From Plotosus lineatus (Eukaryota > Chordata > Actinopteri > Siluriformes > Plotosidae): a stretch of DNA of 64,000 bases. The notes under the pieces are model-generated. The model saw only the letters and a program-made list of their open reading frames with translations, was not told the origin of the DNA and ran no database searches. This document shows, in pieces, positions 24,201 through 35,859 of the stretch (positions are counted from its first letter, which is position 1; each line of letters opens with the position of its first letter). The translations under genes were made by a program, and so were the position numbers. The DNA lies in assembly GCA_024760905.1 (NCBI GenBank), contig CM045732.1:59387496-59451495 (forward strand). The letters are read 5' to 3'.

Positions 24201-27200
24201 CCTCAGAAACTGGATGTGTTTAAGGACGGAACTAGTGCTCAACAAGTGTGCGCAGGGGAGACACATTTCGCTGTGGTCACTGTGGAGAAAGAGCTTTACA
24301 CTTGGGCTGTAAGAAGCTTGTAAAACATTCTGAGCATCATAGTAATCTTTAATACTAGACCTTACAAAACATATTTGGAACAAGAACACAAACCTCTGCA
24401 AGTCTAAAAAACAAAACAAAGATCACGGTTCCCCCTGATGGGCCTGGACCTCTGCAAGGTACAAATGGATCATGGTGACACGAGCAGTGATTATCCTGAA
24501 AAATCTTCCCAAGACAACAAGATTATATTTTAACCCTGTAGAGCCCAGTCATAGAAAGCAGCATGAGAAAATTCTAATTAGAATGTGTTGCACGAGAGCT
24601 TTCAAAGGATATGATTATCATGCATTCTTTGCATTGACCATTATAATGAAACCTAATTCATCATCCTTCAACTTGGTTTCTGCAGATTTTCATTATACAC
24701 TCCCGAGTAAAAAAAAAAAAAAAAAAAAAAGGGAAAAAGCCGAAAGCAAGACAGACAGACTATTGGAGACCATGCAAACTCCCACACAGAAATGCCCAAG
24801 CCTGAGAATCAAACCCAGGCTTTCTTGCTATAAGGCAGACGTGGTCACCACTGCACCACCGACAGCCTATTTTGAGTATACAGCTAGTCAGTCATGACTC
24901 AAGAAAATTTGTGAGGGTCTGATAAACGTTCGCATATTATTTTGCAATGTGGTTGTCTGTCTCTTGTTTTGAGACTTTCTCTGTCCAATGTAATTTCAGT
25001 TGGACAGGGACTTACTTTTTTAACAGACAACTTATTCCACTTGACTCCATTATTATAGTAAGTAGTGTTGTACTTCTACATCAGTGTTGGCTAATATGAT
25101 TTGAAGTAAGAATTATAGGGTCATGAGGACTGTAATACCCAAATATGACGTTTATTAAGCATAATCATCTCCTTTCAGAGTGTACAAGGTGGTGCTAAAA
25201 TGGTAGGCCAGCTTGGGCATGGGGATCAGGCCTCATACCGACAACCTCGGAAGGTGGATTTTCTGCAGGGAAAAGCTGTCCGGCAGGTGTCTTGTGGCGC
25301 AGACTTCACTGCCTGTGTAACTGGTAAGTAAAGTTTATAAGCTCATTGATTCTACTGAAGCTCTTTAGGCTATAAAGGTAATCAACGGTTTTTATTTCTT
25401 CATTAGTTTTTTTGTGCTGTTTTCCTAAAGACAAAATAGTCTTTAGGTTTATAATGTTGTACTTTGTTCCTTCCTAACAGATGAGGACCAAATGTACATG
25501 TTTGGCTCAAACTACTATGGCTGTATAGGCGTGGGTAGAGATAGCAGTGAGGAGTTTCTTGAGCCAGTTTTGCTTGAATTCTTTCAAGAACGACCAGTGC
25601 GACAGTTGTCCTGTGGGGATAACCATGTGGTCGTGTTGACACAGAGTGGAGATGTCTATTCCTGGGGCTGTGGAGAACATGGTAATCACGTTATAGGTTC
25701 AGTCTATTACAAAACGGAAATACAGTATTGGGTTTAAAGTAGCACGTGTTTTATTAACAAGAGGCTGTTTACTTCTGGGCAGGCAGACTTGGTTTGGACT
25801 CTGAAGATGACTGTATCTCACCCATGCCAGTAAGTACATAGTATGTTTGAATGCAGTGATTTGAAAAAGTATTAATCCCCATGATAGAAATAGAGACATA
25901 GATTTTTTTTTCTTGAATTTTATGTAATGGACCTTCACAAACCCCTTCAGCTGTAGTCCCAAAGCTGTCGGCATGATAAGCGCCCAGGGCGCTTTAAAAA
26001 TTTGAGTGGGTGGGTGCTTAATAAAATGTTACCAGCAGAGTGGAACGGTAAGTGCTTATTACCATCGAGGTGGAAAACATGAATAATAACAGAACAATTA
26101 AAGAGTTTTACTGTATGGTATTTGTGTTATTCATTTTTTGGTATCAACCAAATTACTTACATGAAAGCTGAAAATAAACAGAAAACAGCATAAATAAAAA
26201 AAAAGACCCCTTACTCTTCCCTCCTGGTGCAGTTTCTTTAAACATTTTCCCGGAAGTAAAATCGAGCCAATCAACACAAATGCCAACTTTAGCACATGGC
26301 ACGTTGAACCAATCAACACGAACATAAACAAAAGCACATGTCCAGGAACGTGCTTAAATTTATGAAGTTAGTGAGCAGGAGAATCAGGGGCAGTGGTGGT
26401 CTAGTGGTATAGGGTGCTGGATCACTGATCCAAAGGTTGGGGGTTCGAGTCCCACTCTCCACAAGGTTGTCACTGTCTCCCCCAGTGCGGCTAACTGGGT
26501 TATCAAAGGCGGGCCATGTCTCTCACTGTCTATGGTGAGAGGCATGTAAAAGAACTATTGCTGACTTTCGTAAAGAGTAGCTGCAAAGTCGTCAGCGTGT
26601 TTCTGTCCCTTGCTAAAAAGGGTTGTGTCAGGAAGGGCATCCGACGTAAAAACCTCTGCCAAATCAAACGTGCGAATCAGATGATTCGCTGTAGCAACTC
26701 CCGAGTAAAAGGGAAAAAGCCGAAAGGAAGACAGAGTGAGCAGGAGTATCGGGTGAAAAATACTCGCCATCACTTTCTGATAGGTCCATATCTGGCTCAT
26801 CGCTCCATTCATTCAGAGCATCCCATAGTTTTGCTGTAGCAGTTTCTAATGGTTCATCGGTTCTTGGACATTTACCAAGAGAACACAGCAGTGAACGCCT
26901 CATTTTACGGTAACAGAGACTGGTCGAATAAAATTGGTAAGTTTGATCTACGATTTTACTCCCAGTACACATGGGTGGTTATTAGACGTAAGATCAAAAA
27001 CATTGGGGTGTGTGTGTATGTATGTATAATATATATATATACACACACACACCTGTTTATATACCTATGTGTGTGTATGTATGTATATATGTGTTTACAG
27101 TATACACACACACCTGTTTTGAAAGGTCCAAGTCTGAAGTATCACCAAGTAAGTGACATTTTGAAAACCAAGGAGCTTGCTTTCCAGACAGATCATTGTT

Positions 27201-30200
27201 GTCTGTCTTCCTTTCGGCTTTTTCCCTTTTACTCGGGAGTCGCCACAGCGATTCATCTGATTCGCATGTTCGATTTGGCAGAGGTTTTTACGTCGGATGC
27301 CCTTCCTGTCACAACCCTTTTAGCAAGGGACAGAAACACGCTGACGACTTTGCAGGCTACTCTTTACGAATGTCAGCAATGGTTCTTTTACATGCCTCTC
27401 ACCATAGACAGTGAGAGACATGGCCCGCCTTTGATAACCCAGTAAGCTGCACTGGGGGGGGACAGTGACAACCCTGTGGAAAGTGGGACTCGAACCCCCA
27501 ACCTTTGGATCAGCGATCCAGCGCCCTATACCACTAGACCACCAGATCATTGTTAAAGTTGTGAAAAAGTACAAATGAAGATTGAGGTATAAAAAATATC
27601 TTAAACATTGAAAATGAAGAGAGGCAGGTGGTAGGGTGCTGGATTAACGATCCCAAGGTCTGGGGTTCACTTTCACCAGGTTGACACTGCTGCCCCCCCC
27701 AGTTCAGCTAACTGGGTTATCAAAGGCCATCCATGTTTCTCAGTCTGTGGTGAGGTTCATGTAAAAGAACCACTGCTGACTTTTGTTGAGAGTAAGCTGC
27801 ATATCCAGCAGCATGTTTCTGCCCTATGAAGGCTAGCTCTCGAGGGTGTACTCTGCCCTCGCCCAGACTTGGCTGAGATAAGCGCCAGCCTCCCTGCGAC
27901 CTTAATTAGGAGTAAGCGGTTCAGAAAATGAAAGAATTATGAATAAAAATGAAGCAGCAGTAAATCCATTTTCACAAAAGTTTAGAGAGAACCATTCACT
28001 AAAACTCACAGACTAGACAAGGTCATTAAACAGAGAGGCAACAGTAAAATCAGAGGTGACCATGAAAGGGATGGAAAGTTCCACAGCACTGGTTTATTTG
28101 TGTGTAGTGCCATTCTATAGTACACATTACACATGGGCTTTATTCAACAATATCCATAAGAAGACTCCTTACATATGAGAGAAGGTCCTCTGGTCAGTAG
28201 TGACTGAAATTGAACTTTTGGTTATCAAAGAAAACCCTATATCTGGCCCAATTCGAACACCTTTTTTGGTTATTTCTGCTACACACTGCACTGTGTTGTT
28301 CTGTGCTGTAGTTGTGAAGCAAAACGATGGAAAAACATCCAACAGAAAAAAGTAAGGAAAAATACGAGACGCAATAAAGGAAATGACAGAAAGGTCAAAT
28401 GAAATAAACACTGTTTGGTGTGGGTGCACATTGTAGAATGGTTTTTAAAAACACAATAGAACATCCATAATGCTACACCTCCTCAGAAGAAAACATCCAG
28501 TGCATGCATCAAATTTACTAAGTGGATCTGACACAAAAGGGGTTACATTAATCACGTCATGTTCTTAATCCATCCAAAAAAACTTAATCAATGATTTAGC
28601 TGATATGGCATGTAAAGAATGCAACTGTTACGTGACTTTCTGCTATTGGCTGATGAATGGAAATGAGTGCAATTTCTGTGGTCATGTCGCTTATATTAAC
28701 CATGTACAGTATTGCAAGACACAGCCCAAGCTACATTCACTTCATTGTTTTAGTCGCCATCACAATTACAAAAGCTAACTCCTCACTTACTGTTACATAG
28801 CTGAACGTTACAGAGATAGTGAAGTCATGTTCGGCCTTTTAATATTTGAACCCTACGTGAGACTGAAATGGCACAGATAAAAGGCTGCTTATTACTAGAG
28901 CTCAGTTTTGGGTTGATGTATCATGCTTTTTAAAAGGGATTCATTTTTTATGATCTATATATTCGCCATTTGAATTATGTGTTCACCAGCATCCGTTTTC
29001 TTTGTCTCTTTGCAGAATTACATAAAAACTACTGAATCAGTTTTCTTTAAACTTGGTGGAAAGATGTGCTATGGGTCTGTTAAGAAACCCTAACATTTCG
29101 GATCAGATCCCAATACAGTAATTAAAAGTTAAAAGGCTTTTTCATAAGTATTTAATAATGGATATTTCTGTTCGTTGGATTATGTAAAAACTACTGATCT
29201 GATTTTCATCAAACAGAGTGGAGGGGTGGGACATAGGCCTGGAAAGAACCCATTCAATTTTGGAGCTGTTGCTTGGCAGAGGCACCTTGTACTCTGAATG
29301 CCCTTCTCGTTAACTTCCGCTATCAATGAAGATGAGCAAAGCGGGAGCTATATAAATGAGTTAGCATTGTCTGTTCTGTTAGTCCGAAAACTTTGGAAGG
29401 AAATGACAGGAGAAACAAATTTGGAGTTTGGGTCCCCCTCAGGGGCGAATAGGATAGGATTAGATATGGGTAATATCAACCTTGTTTCTTTTTCTATATT
29501 TGGCTTGTCAAAGCTTACTGGTGCAAAAACATCATCGTAAAAACAATTCAGTGACATCCACTGAGCCAGAGTAAATATTTTAGTGTGTACCACATGTGAA
29601 TAGACAAAGCAAACCAAATCCAGATTTTTATGGATCACTTTTATGTTAAGAGCCAGGTGAGCTCCAGGTACTACACAAGCAGAGGATGTGCTGTTTAATG
29701 ACATCGTTTTAAACTCTTTCAAGCCTTTAGTATGTACTATGCAGAATCATAAGGAACGTGTTCGCTATACTGTACTCCATTGGTCTGTGTAGGTTTTTTT
29801 TTTTTTGGGGGGGGGGGGGGGTTGCATATATCAGAAGAACAATCAAACTTAAACAATATTTTAATGGTTTATGCTTCATTTTTAAAGCATGACAGTCACA
29901 CTGCTGCCTGCTCCAGATGTCCATTTAAAAACTGTGTCTGTTTGAAATCTTGACTCAAGCATTATCCATTCATAGTTATTCCCAACATAGTAAACCAATC
30001 AGATAACGCTGTTATGTGTAGCTAATACACTAATACAAGTTAATATTTATCAGAGGAACATGTGGAGGGCAGACAATCCTCGTCTTGAGCTTAAAACATT
30101 ATTGATTGATTGTGTGATTCGGATTATCTTACTGATTGTACTAGGTGGAAATAAGAGTAAATGTATTCGTCTTAATCTGCCTACGTCATGTGTGTTACAC

Positions 30201-32767
30201 AGGTGGAAGTACCAAAGGGTGCCAGTATTCGTTCAGTGTGCTGTGGCAATGATGGAACATTTTTAATTACAGAGTCAGGAAAAGTCTTGGCCTGTGGCAA
30301 CAACGAGTTTAACAAGCTGGGTCTCAATCATGGTGTTACTGGTATCAAGAACCACTCGGGGAAGGTATGGAGTTGTGGAGGGCTCATTTTTATTGAAACA
30401 ATTTAATTTCTGTCTTATCTGATTTTTGTTTAACTATCAGAATATTCAGAGCATTTCAATTTTCATTAATTAGGGTTGTCAGGACACACCGTACGTGACA
30501 ACTCTGACTTTAGTAAAGCTGCTTGCTCGCTTTAAGATCCAATTCATTGCGCCTGGGAAGACCCATACCGCAGCAATTGATGGTAAGGTACTTATGGTCT
30601 TATGGCTTTATATTTGTAGTAAAATCCATATTACTTTTTTATACAAAAGTTTTTGAATAATTGTTTGTAACTGAATAACGTTTTTGCACTGTCCATTTTA
30701 TGATTTGCGTATCTGCAGAACGGGGGCGTCTCATGACGTTTGGCTGTAATAAATATGGTCAGCTTGGTGTAAAAGACTTTAAGAAACATCAAGGGGTTCA
30801 ACTGCTTTTAGGACCATTTGGGGGAAAAGTTGTCTCCAAAGTCTCCTGTGGTGATGGTTTCACAATCGCTGCCACAGAGGGTGAGCAAGGAGTCCATCAC
30901 TGGAAAGATCCAAATAGGGAATTTGCAGGAAGTGCACTGAAATCAAGTGAAACTGCACAGAGTATTGAACACTATTATTTTTCCCTCTTCAGATAATCAA
31001 ATCTTTGCCTGGGGGAATGCAGGTAACGGACGTTTAGGTATGCCTGCTGACAGGGAATTTGGTTCTGAGGTTTGCCCCGCTCTTCCTCGCCCCATATTTG
31101 GTTCTCTACATCACGTACCTGACTTGTCCTGCAGGGGTTGGCATACTATCATTATCATGGGTGAGTACTTCAGTTCTACCCCACCAAAGTAGTTCTTCCA
31201 AACCAACCTTGCATGTCAGAATTTTTTTTTACTTTGAATGCCACATAGGGGTTCATAATCAGAACATTACCAGTCAAATTCTCTCAAATTTTTGTGTTTC
31301 TGAACAGAAAAGCTGCTTAATTCCAAAACAATCCGTTCAAACAGTAGTGGTGTATCCATTGGCAGTGGTAAGAGAATTATTTCTGGAATATTTCTACAGT
31401 GGTACGTATCTCACTATACGAAAGTCTCACCAAACGAAAAATGCAGGTTACGACAGGCATTTTCCTAAAATTTTTATCTCTGTATACGAAACAAGTTCAC
31501 GTTACGATAGCGTCATTTAAAAAATTCAAACGCGCCATTCAAACATTAAAACGCACCATTCAAACAATGCACAAGTTGCTCAACCGTCAATGACATTCAA
31601 ACATCCCTCCCCGCTGGCCTCCCAGAGGCTAACAACTGAGCTGTCATTCATGTCGCCTTCACTCAAACGCCATCTTGGACAGGTCCACCTGACGCCATCT
31701 TGAACAGGGATCCCATTGGCTAGGAGGGATGACGCAGCTACCTCCCATTGCCTATTATGGAGCTGAATCGACCATGATGCTTTTCGTGTAAAGGACAGCG
31801 TTACTGTTTTTTTTATGATTTATTTCTTGACTCAGGCTTAACCTTCCATAAACATTTGTAAGATTATAATGCTGCTAAGAAGACATGGTCAACACACACG
31901 CACATGCGCGTGTGATTTCCAGTGCGAGTGAGAAGAAGAAACGGGCTCGAGTGATATCACAAAGGAATACGTATGGCCAAACCCGTCTACCGTCGGTACG
32001 ATATTGAAGCAGGAGGTCTTAAAGGTATGCTTTTATAATTTTTAAAGGGTTTAGGGGATAGTATTGGGATCCTTGGAACGAATCACGTGTTTTACATGTA
32101 AAATGCGATTCAATTTACGAAAAATGCAGGTTACGAAAAAGGTGCTGGAACGGATTAATTTCGTAAAGTGAGGTACCACTGTATTTGTTTTACTGTCTTC
32201 ATGGGGTTGTTTTTATTTGATTTTGTTTATTTTCTTTCGAAGGAATTGGTCAGAACTCCAGTTGCACAATCGATTTGGATATTGAGTCTGGAACAGACTT
32301 TGAGCCGCGAGAGGGCATAATGGGGGGCACTGTGGAGGTTGACTTGGAGGAGAGGGGTCTCGAGACTCCTTCAGTGCTATTAATGGAGAGCAATAATAAC
32401 GAGAGTTTCTGTCCGTCTTGGCTTCGCAAGGTATGAGCCACCAATTACTTTAATAGAAACCTTCTTTAGAACAGGTAATGTCTCCAAAGGTTTATGGCAT
32501 TCATGGCCAATCTTTCGTCTTCAGGAGCTGGTGGATGCAGAATTCATTCCCATACCGGTTGATATGTCTGAAGAGTCCATGTCAGAAAAGGTTACACTCC
32601 CATATGATGAGCTTCGAGAACTGAAGGCGGCTGCTGCAGCTGCAGCTAGTGGGAATGGGTTCATGGTAAACCTTAAGAAAAAAAAATTAAACTTGATATC
32701 TTGACTGGAACTGGATTTTTGTTGGGGGATTGTTTTATACTGAAAGTACTTAAAAAGCACATGGTAA

Positions 32768-32812
<45 letters not shown>

Positions 32813-34206
32813 AAACATTGTTCATGTTTCCTATACATCTTTTAAGCAAACACAATCGATAGATTATGAGAGTACAAATGGCTTGGACTCTGGAGCTTTG
32901 AAGAAAGGTAACCAGCCACAGCAACAAGCACAACAGACGTGCTGCCAAGCGAGCAGTGAGCTTGCACAGGTATTAATTTTATTCAAACATAAACACACAA
33001 GTTCAGCTGAAGTGCAGCTTTGTTTTTGCTGTGCTTCCAGCACTACAGGATGGAGGCATTATTTTTAGGTTGTCCGACAGTCCATTTATTACCGTAATAC
33101 ATAGATTTGCCGAACCACATAATCCTGTCACATGCACCCTGAAGCCTATTTCAGTCGACTCTGGTTGCTTTGTTTCGGATGTGTTAACCTCTATGCCACT
33201 GTGCTGCCTTGGTGCAATATTTTAGTCATAAATTATTGAATGTTTGAAGGACTTGCATAGGATTACAGATCATTCATTCGTCTCATACACAATCCTTTAT
33301 GGAGGTTTTATGAGCAGATGAAATTATTTGTTTCAAACTTATTATCAGAGGAAATGGTCATGTCTGAAATGTTTTTTTTTTTTATAGTTTCCTTCCTTTT
33401 TGAGATATATTTTAATGACATTTTATGTATATCGAGTATCAGCACAGTTGACCATAAAATTCTGCTTTTTTTTTTTTAATTGAAAGGCTGGAAATGTCAA
33501 ATGCCAAAACAAGTTCAAGAAGAGCAGCAGAGATTTGAGTTATCCACTGAAGTGATTAGCCTTGTGTTCCATGCTACATGCTTAGTTCTCAGTAAAGTGT
33601 TTTTCTGTTGTAGCTCAGACAAATGTTGAAAAGGAAAGATGATACAATCCAGCTGTTACAGAAACAGGTGAGTAGTTATTGTTCCTTATGACAGTCCTTA
33701 GCCTGAATTACATCCTCTTAAACTGTGTTTCGTGCCTGGTTTATATTTCTTTCTGTACACATCACATGCTCTCACATAATTGTTTACCTGCGTTTTTTCA
33801 TGTAATTTTAAAATGAACGCTAGGTGGCAGGAAACAAACCATATAAAAATGGAGAAACAATATTACACAGAGTAATGCTGGGGAATGCTAGTTAGTTACT
33901 TGTGGGACCACATACACACATATACACACCACACAACACATACACACCACACACACGCACAAAAAGAGAAAATATAAAGATTTTTTGATGGTGTGCCAGT
34001 TAGCTCATCAACTCACTGTAACTTATGTCCATTAGGATTTATAGTGAAAATATTGTTTTTAACACCATCTGTTTCTCAATTTTCAGTACAGTGAACAGCT
34101 CCAAGAGAACGAGAGACTGCAGCAAGCTATCAATGACCTCAAAGATAGAGCTAATCATTGTTATAAGAGCAACCACCAAGGGAGTTTGCCCGATAAAGAG
34201 GAATGA
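18222..34206 (+). CDS. nek9: Nek9 (Nercc1) mitotic protein kinase with RCC1 domain
   Basis: Twenty-three exons join in frame into about 940 aa (human about 979): 18222-18401, 20645-20822, 20933-20988, 21077-21147, 22185-22290, 22468-22599, 22708-22818, 22987-23051, 23976-24026, 24116-24308, 25179-25323, 25481-25681, 25783-25829, 30203-30364, 30474-30582, 30719-30880, 30993-31160, 31308-31367, 32243-32430, 32525-32665, 32847-32969, 33614-33667, 34087-34206. The kinase spans about residues 39-295: glycine loop GKGAFGE (46-52), Lys68 in VVWKE, HRD at 161-163, DYG (not DFG, as in human NEK9) at 181-183, activation loop GTPYYMSPE with Thr201. RCC1 repeats run from about 318 to 712. The tail ends in a coiled coil ([18 protein letters not shown]). 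In the family, Nek9 activates Nek6/7 upstream of Eg5 during spindle assembly. Introns carry SINEs and Tigger elements; all exons look intact. Confidence 0.98.
18556..18870 (+). mobile_element. family C SINE with beta tail
   Basis: Head 'gtagtggttggcattactat', middle 'gtttgcatgttctcccgtgg', 'gggtactctggtttcctccc', then the beta-type tail (gatggactggtgagccgttt, 'gatcctagtaggttttcc'). Inside nek9 intron 1. Confidence 0.75.
19150..20040 (-). mobile_element. Rex1/Babar-like LINE ORF2 fragment, minus strand
   Basis: The minus strand encodes [16 protein letters not shown], then [36 protein letters not shown] and VTLFKK across two frames, resembling the reverse-transcriptase region of fish Rex1 LINEs. 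Further RT-like pieces continue to about 19150. Stops and frameshifts show it is dead. Located in nek9 intron 1. Confidence 0.75.
21207..21258. repeat. (AT)n microsatellite
   Basis: About 24 AT units in nek9 intron 4, immediately left of a Tigger-like element whose left end it may have replaced. Confidence 0.95.
21259..22114 (-). mobile_element. Tigger/pogo-like element, N-terminal transposase remnant
   Basis: The right end 'gtgaagtaccactg' is followed by TA and matches the end at 32181. On the minus strand, pieces of a CENP-B/pogo-type DNA-binding region are visible: a [16 protein letters not shown] start near 21735 and SHGWFERF near 21420. No DDE domain is present. Located in nek9 intron 4; the left end is lost in the AT repeat. 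Confidence 0.7.
23052..23975. other. nek9 intron 8
   Basis: AT-rich, with a T-run near 23143 and another near 23823. No repeat family or coding signal was recognised. Confidence 0.4.
24702..24875. repeat. alpha-tail SINE scrap followed by minus-strand family C SINE
   Basis: 'actcccgagt', poly-A and 'gggaaaaagccgaaagcaag' at about 24702-24750 are the end of a family B alpha tail. 24770-24870 is the reverse complement of a family C head (ccatgcaaactcccacacag; 'gtggtcaccactgcaccacc'). Confidence 0.65.
26130..26369 (-). pseudogene. unidentified coding-like fragment, C-terminal and 3' side
   Basis: On the minus strand this continues from 26751-26975 across a SINE insertion: DSPAH then a stop, followed by apparent 3' sequence. 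It is probably the end of a transposon-derived ORF. Family not recognised. Confidence 0.35.
26386..26734 (+). mobile_element. family B SINE with alpha tail and TSD
   Basis: Head 'ggtggtctagtggtataggg' and B-box 'ggttcgagtcc', the family B body, then 'gcgaatcagatgattcgctg' and 'gggaaaaagccgaaagg'. Flanked by a 16-bp direct repeat beginning 'agtgagcaggag' (26370-26385 and 26735-26750, one mismatch). Located in nek9 intron 13. Confidence 0.88.
26751..26975 (-). pseudogene. unidentified coding-like fragment, N-terminal side
   Basis: The minus-strand frame reads [20 protein letters not shown], then [20 protein letters not shown] before the SINE insertion. The acidic, serine-rich composition suggests a transposase or gag-like terminus. 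I do not recognise the family. It lies in nek9 intron 13, antisense to nek9. Confidence 0.4.
27005..27115. repeat. GT/AT microsatellite cluster
   Basis: Alternating tgtgtg, tatata and cacaca runs in nek9 intron 13. Confidence 0.85.
27201..27542 (-). mobile_element. family B SINE with alpha tail, minus strand, perfect TSD
   Basis: In reverse orientation: tail 'tcctttcggctttttccctt', 'gtcgccacagcgattcatct', body 'tgacaacctgtggaaag'-like text and head 'actcgaacccccaacctttg'. Flanked by the perfect 12-bp repeat 'cagatcattgtt' (27189-27200 and 27543-27554). Confidence 0.88.
27618..27945 (+). mobile_element. family B SINE with beta tail
   Basis: Degenerate head (ggtggtagggtgctggatta), family B body (cagctaactgggttatcaaa), then the beta tail 'ttggctgagataagcgccag' and 'taattaggagtaagcggttc' ending in 'agaaaatgaaag'. 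Same head/tail combination as 2611-2958. Confidence 0.75.
27946..30202. other. remainder of nek9 intron 13
   Basis: No host exon is recognised. Two diverged copies of a motif like 'gtaaaaactactgatctgat' lie at about 29010-29110 and 29170-29290. A poly-T/poly-G run occurs at 29792-29820. An 80-codon plus frame at 29298-29540 resembles nothing known to me and has no supporting features. Confidence 0.4.
31398..32181 (+). mobile_element. Tigger/pogo-like non-autonomous element in nek9 intron 18
   Basis: Ends 'cagtggtacgtatctcacta' and 'gtgaggtaccactg' are flanked by TA (31396-31397, 32182-32183). The interior holds a small piece of pogo-type coding near 31970-32030 ([21 protein letters not shown]) and loose repeats of 'gcgccattcaaac'. 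No transposase catalytic domain. Confidence 0.8.
32771..32810. repeat. (TG)n with poly-T
   Basis: Short TG repeat followed by about 28 T in nek9 intron 20. Confidence 0.85.
32970..33613. other. nek9 intron 21
   Basis: Nothing recognised beyond two T-runs near 33371 and 33465. Confidence 0.35.
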
Positions 34207-34686
34207 AGGAAAGAACGAGACATTGTGTGGAGTTTTATAACAAAGTGCTGATAAAAGATCATCTTTGAACTGAAACCTCCAGTGAGTGAGTAGGTGACTG
34301 GGGAGGATGTTAATCAAAAAAATGTTAGCCATTTGGACCAGAGTTTTCCTGCCATCACAGCATGAAGGGAACGACTGTGCATCACAAAATATTTTTGCCT
34401 CTTTTAATAATCAAAGAATATTTTCTTCAGTACAAATACAGGGTTATATTATTTAGCCATAGCATTCCTGCTTCATGATGTCTATGTTTATGTCAGGCAA
34501 CAGTATACACATTTTTATTATTGAAATACAATATGAATAATTTGGGTTTGGGGCTGATCAAGGCTTGACCGATCATTAATGTTTATTTCAATTATGGAAG
34601 CTATTGCCAAGTCTGCATCTGACAAGCTTTAAGCTATTTTGTGTGTGGTGTTATTATTTTCAGTATTGACTTCTGTACCTATACAG
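34207..34686 (+). other. nek9 3' UTR region
   Basis: Follows the nek9 stop (TGA, 34204-34206). The first AATAAA I see downstream is at 35204-35209, beyond a TIR element, so the transcript end is uncertain. Confidence 0.35.
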
Positions 34687-34809
34687 GTATACCTCGGCTT
34701 ACGTCGTTAATTGGTTCCAGGAGAAACAACTTAAGTCGATAAACGACTTAAATCGAATTACCTTGTCTCTAGGCTAGGCAAGGCTGTGCCAAATTTACTT
34801 GTATAATAT

Positions 34810-34862
<53 letters not shown>

Positions 34863-34967
34863 GATATGATTATGACATAAATTTTACATTTTTTTCCATA
34901 TATTTTTTTGAAAACGGACATATAATCCAGAAAGACCTAAATTGAAACAACTTAAGTCGAGGTATAC
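34687..34967. mobile_element. short TIR element with internal AT repeat
   Basis: Inverted ends 'gtatacctcggcttacg' and 'cttaagtcgaggtatac' enclose 'ctctaggctaggcaaggc' and an (AT)n tract at about 34808-34860. No coding frame. A relative lies reversed at 63513-63615. Confidence 0.7.
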
Positions 34968-35803
34968 GTAAGTGTGTGTGTGTGTGCGTGCGTGTGCGTG
35001 TAGTTGTGGATTGTGGGGCTTTCAGATTAAATACACAAAAACAATGGGTCATTCTCTGACACTGGTACCCATCATGTGTGACATTCATAAGCCCTCACAT
35101 TTTGATGTAGTCCGTCTTATTTAAATTCTTGAACTACTGTTCTGAAAACCAGTAAGAGCATGACTTCAAGCACTTAACTACATATTAATTATTAAATAAC
35201 AGGAATAAATCCATATGAAACAACAAATTCAAATTCATTCATGTATGGACACGAAATTCACCCAGTTTGTTTTTGGTGAATAAATTAATTAGCGCTTGAG
35301 TGTGTGGAATAAATCCATGTCAGGAGGTCATTCAATTGTATAGTGAACGTTATACAATTATAAAAATTGGTCGGTTCTATGTGTAAACAACATGGACACC
35401 ATTGGTTATGCACGGAACCGTAAATTGAGGTGTGATTTTTCAGTCCAAAAAGTAAAAAAAAAACAAAAAAGAACAGAAATTTCTACTTTGAGTCCAAATT
35501 TTGAGAACACAAGATCTTTATTGCAAGTCTGACGACACACACTTTGAGCTGATACTTTGGTGATCACATGGCATGAAATATAGGTAACATAAAACACGGA
35601 GCATTTTTCATCCACACATTGCAACCAATTTTGCAGAAATTTTTCAATTCGCTAGATGTATTCGAATTATTTTTTTCCGACCTGTTGTACATACGTGTCC
35701 ATTTTGGTATATTTTGGGCAAAGATTTCTCTTTTGTTTATAGTTTTTCAAAAATATTTGTTTCAAAATGTGAATTATCAGATTTTACCAGGTTCCAGAGA
35801 ATG

Positions 35804-35806
<3 letters not shown>

Positions 35807-35857
<51 letters not shown>

Positions 35858-35859
35858 AT
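35807..35859. repeat. (TG)n microsatellite
   Basis: About 25 TG units. Confidence 0.95.

Noticed and set aside
26849..27445. Plus-strand 198-codon frame
   Set aside because: It runs through a microsatellite and a reverse-oriented SINE; there is no conserved domain.
29298..29540. Plus-strand 80-codon frame in nek9 intron 13
   Set aside because: No recognisable domain, no suitable splice sites and ordinary length for chance; kept only as a note.
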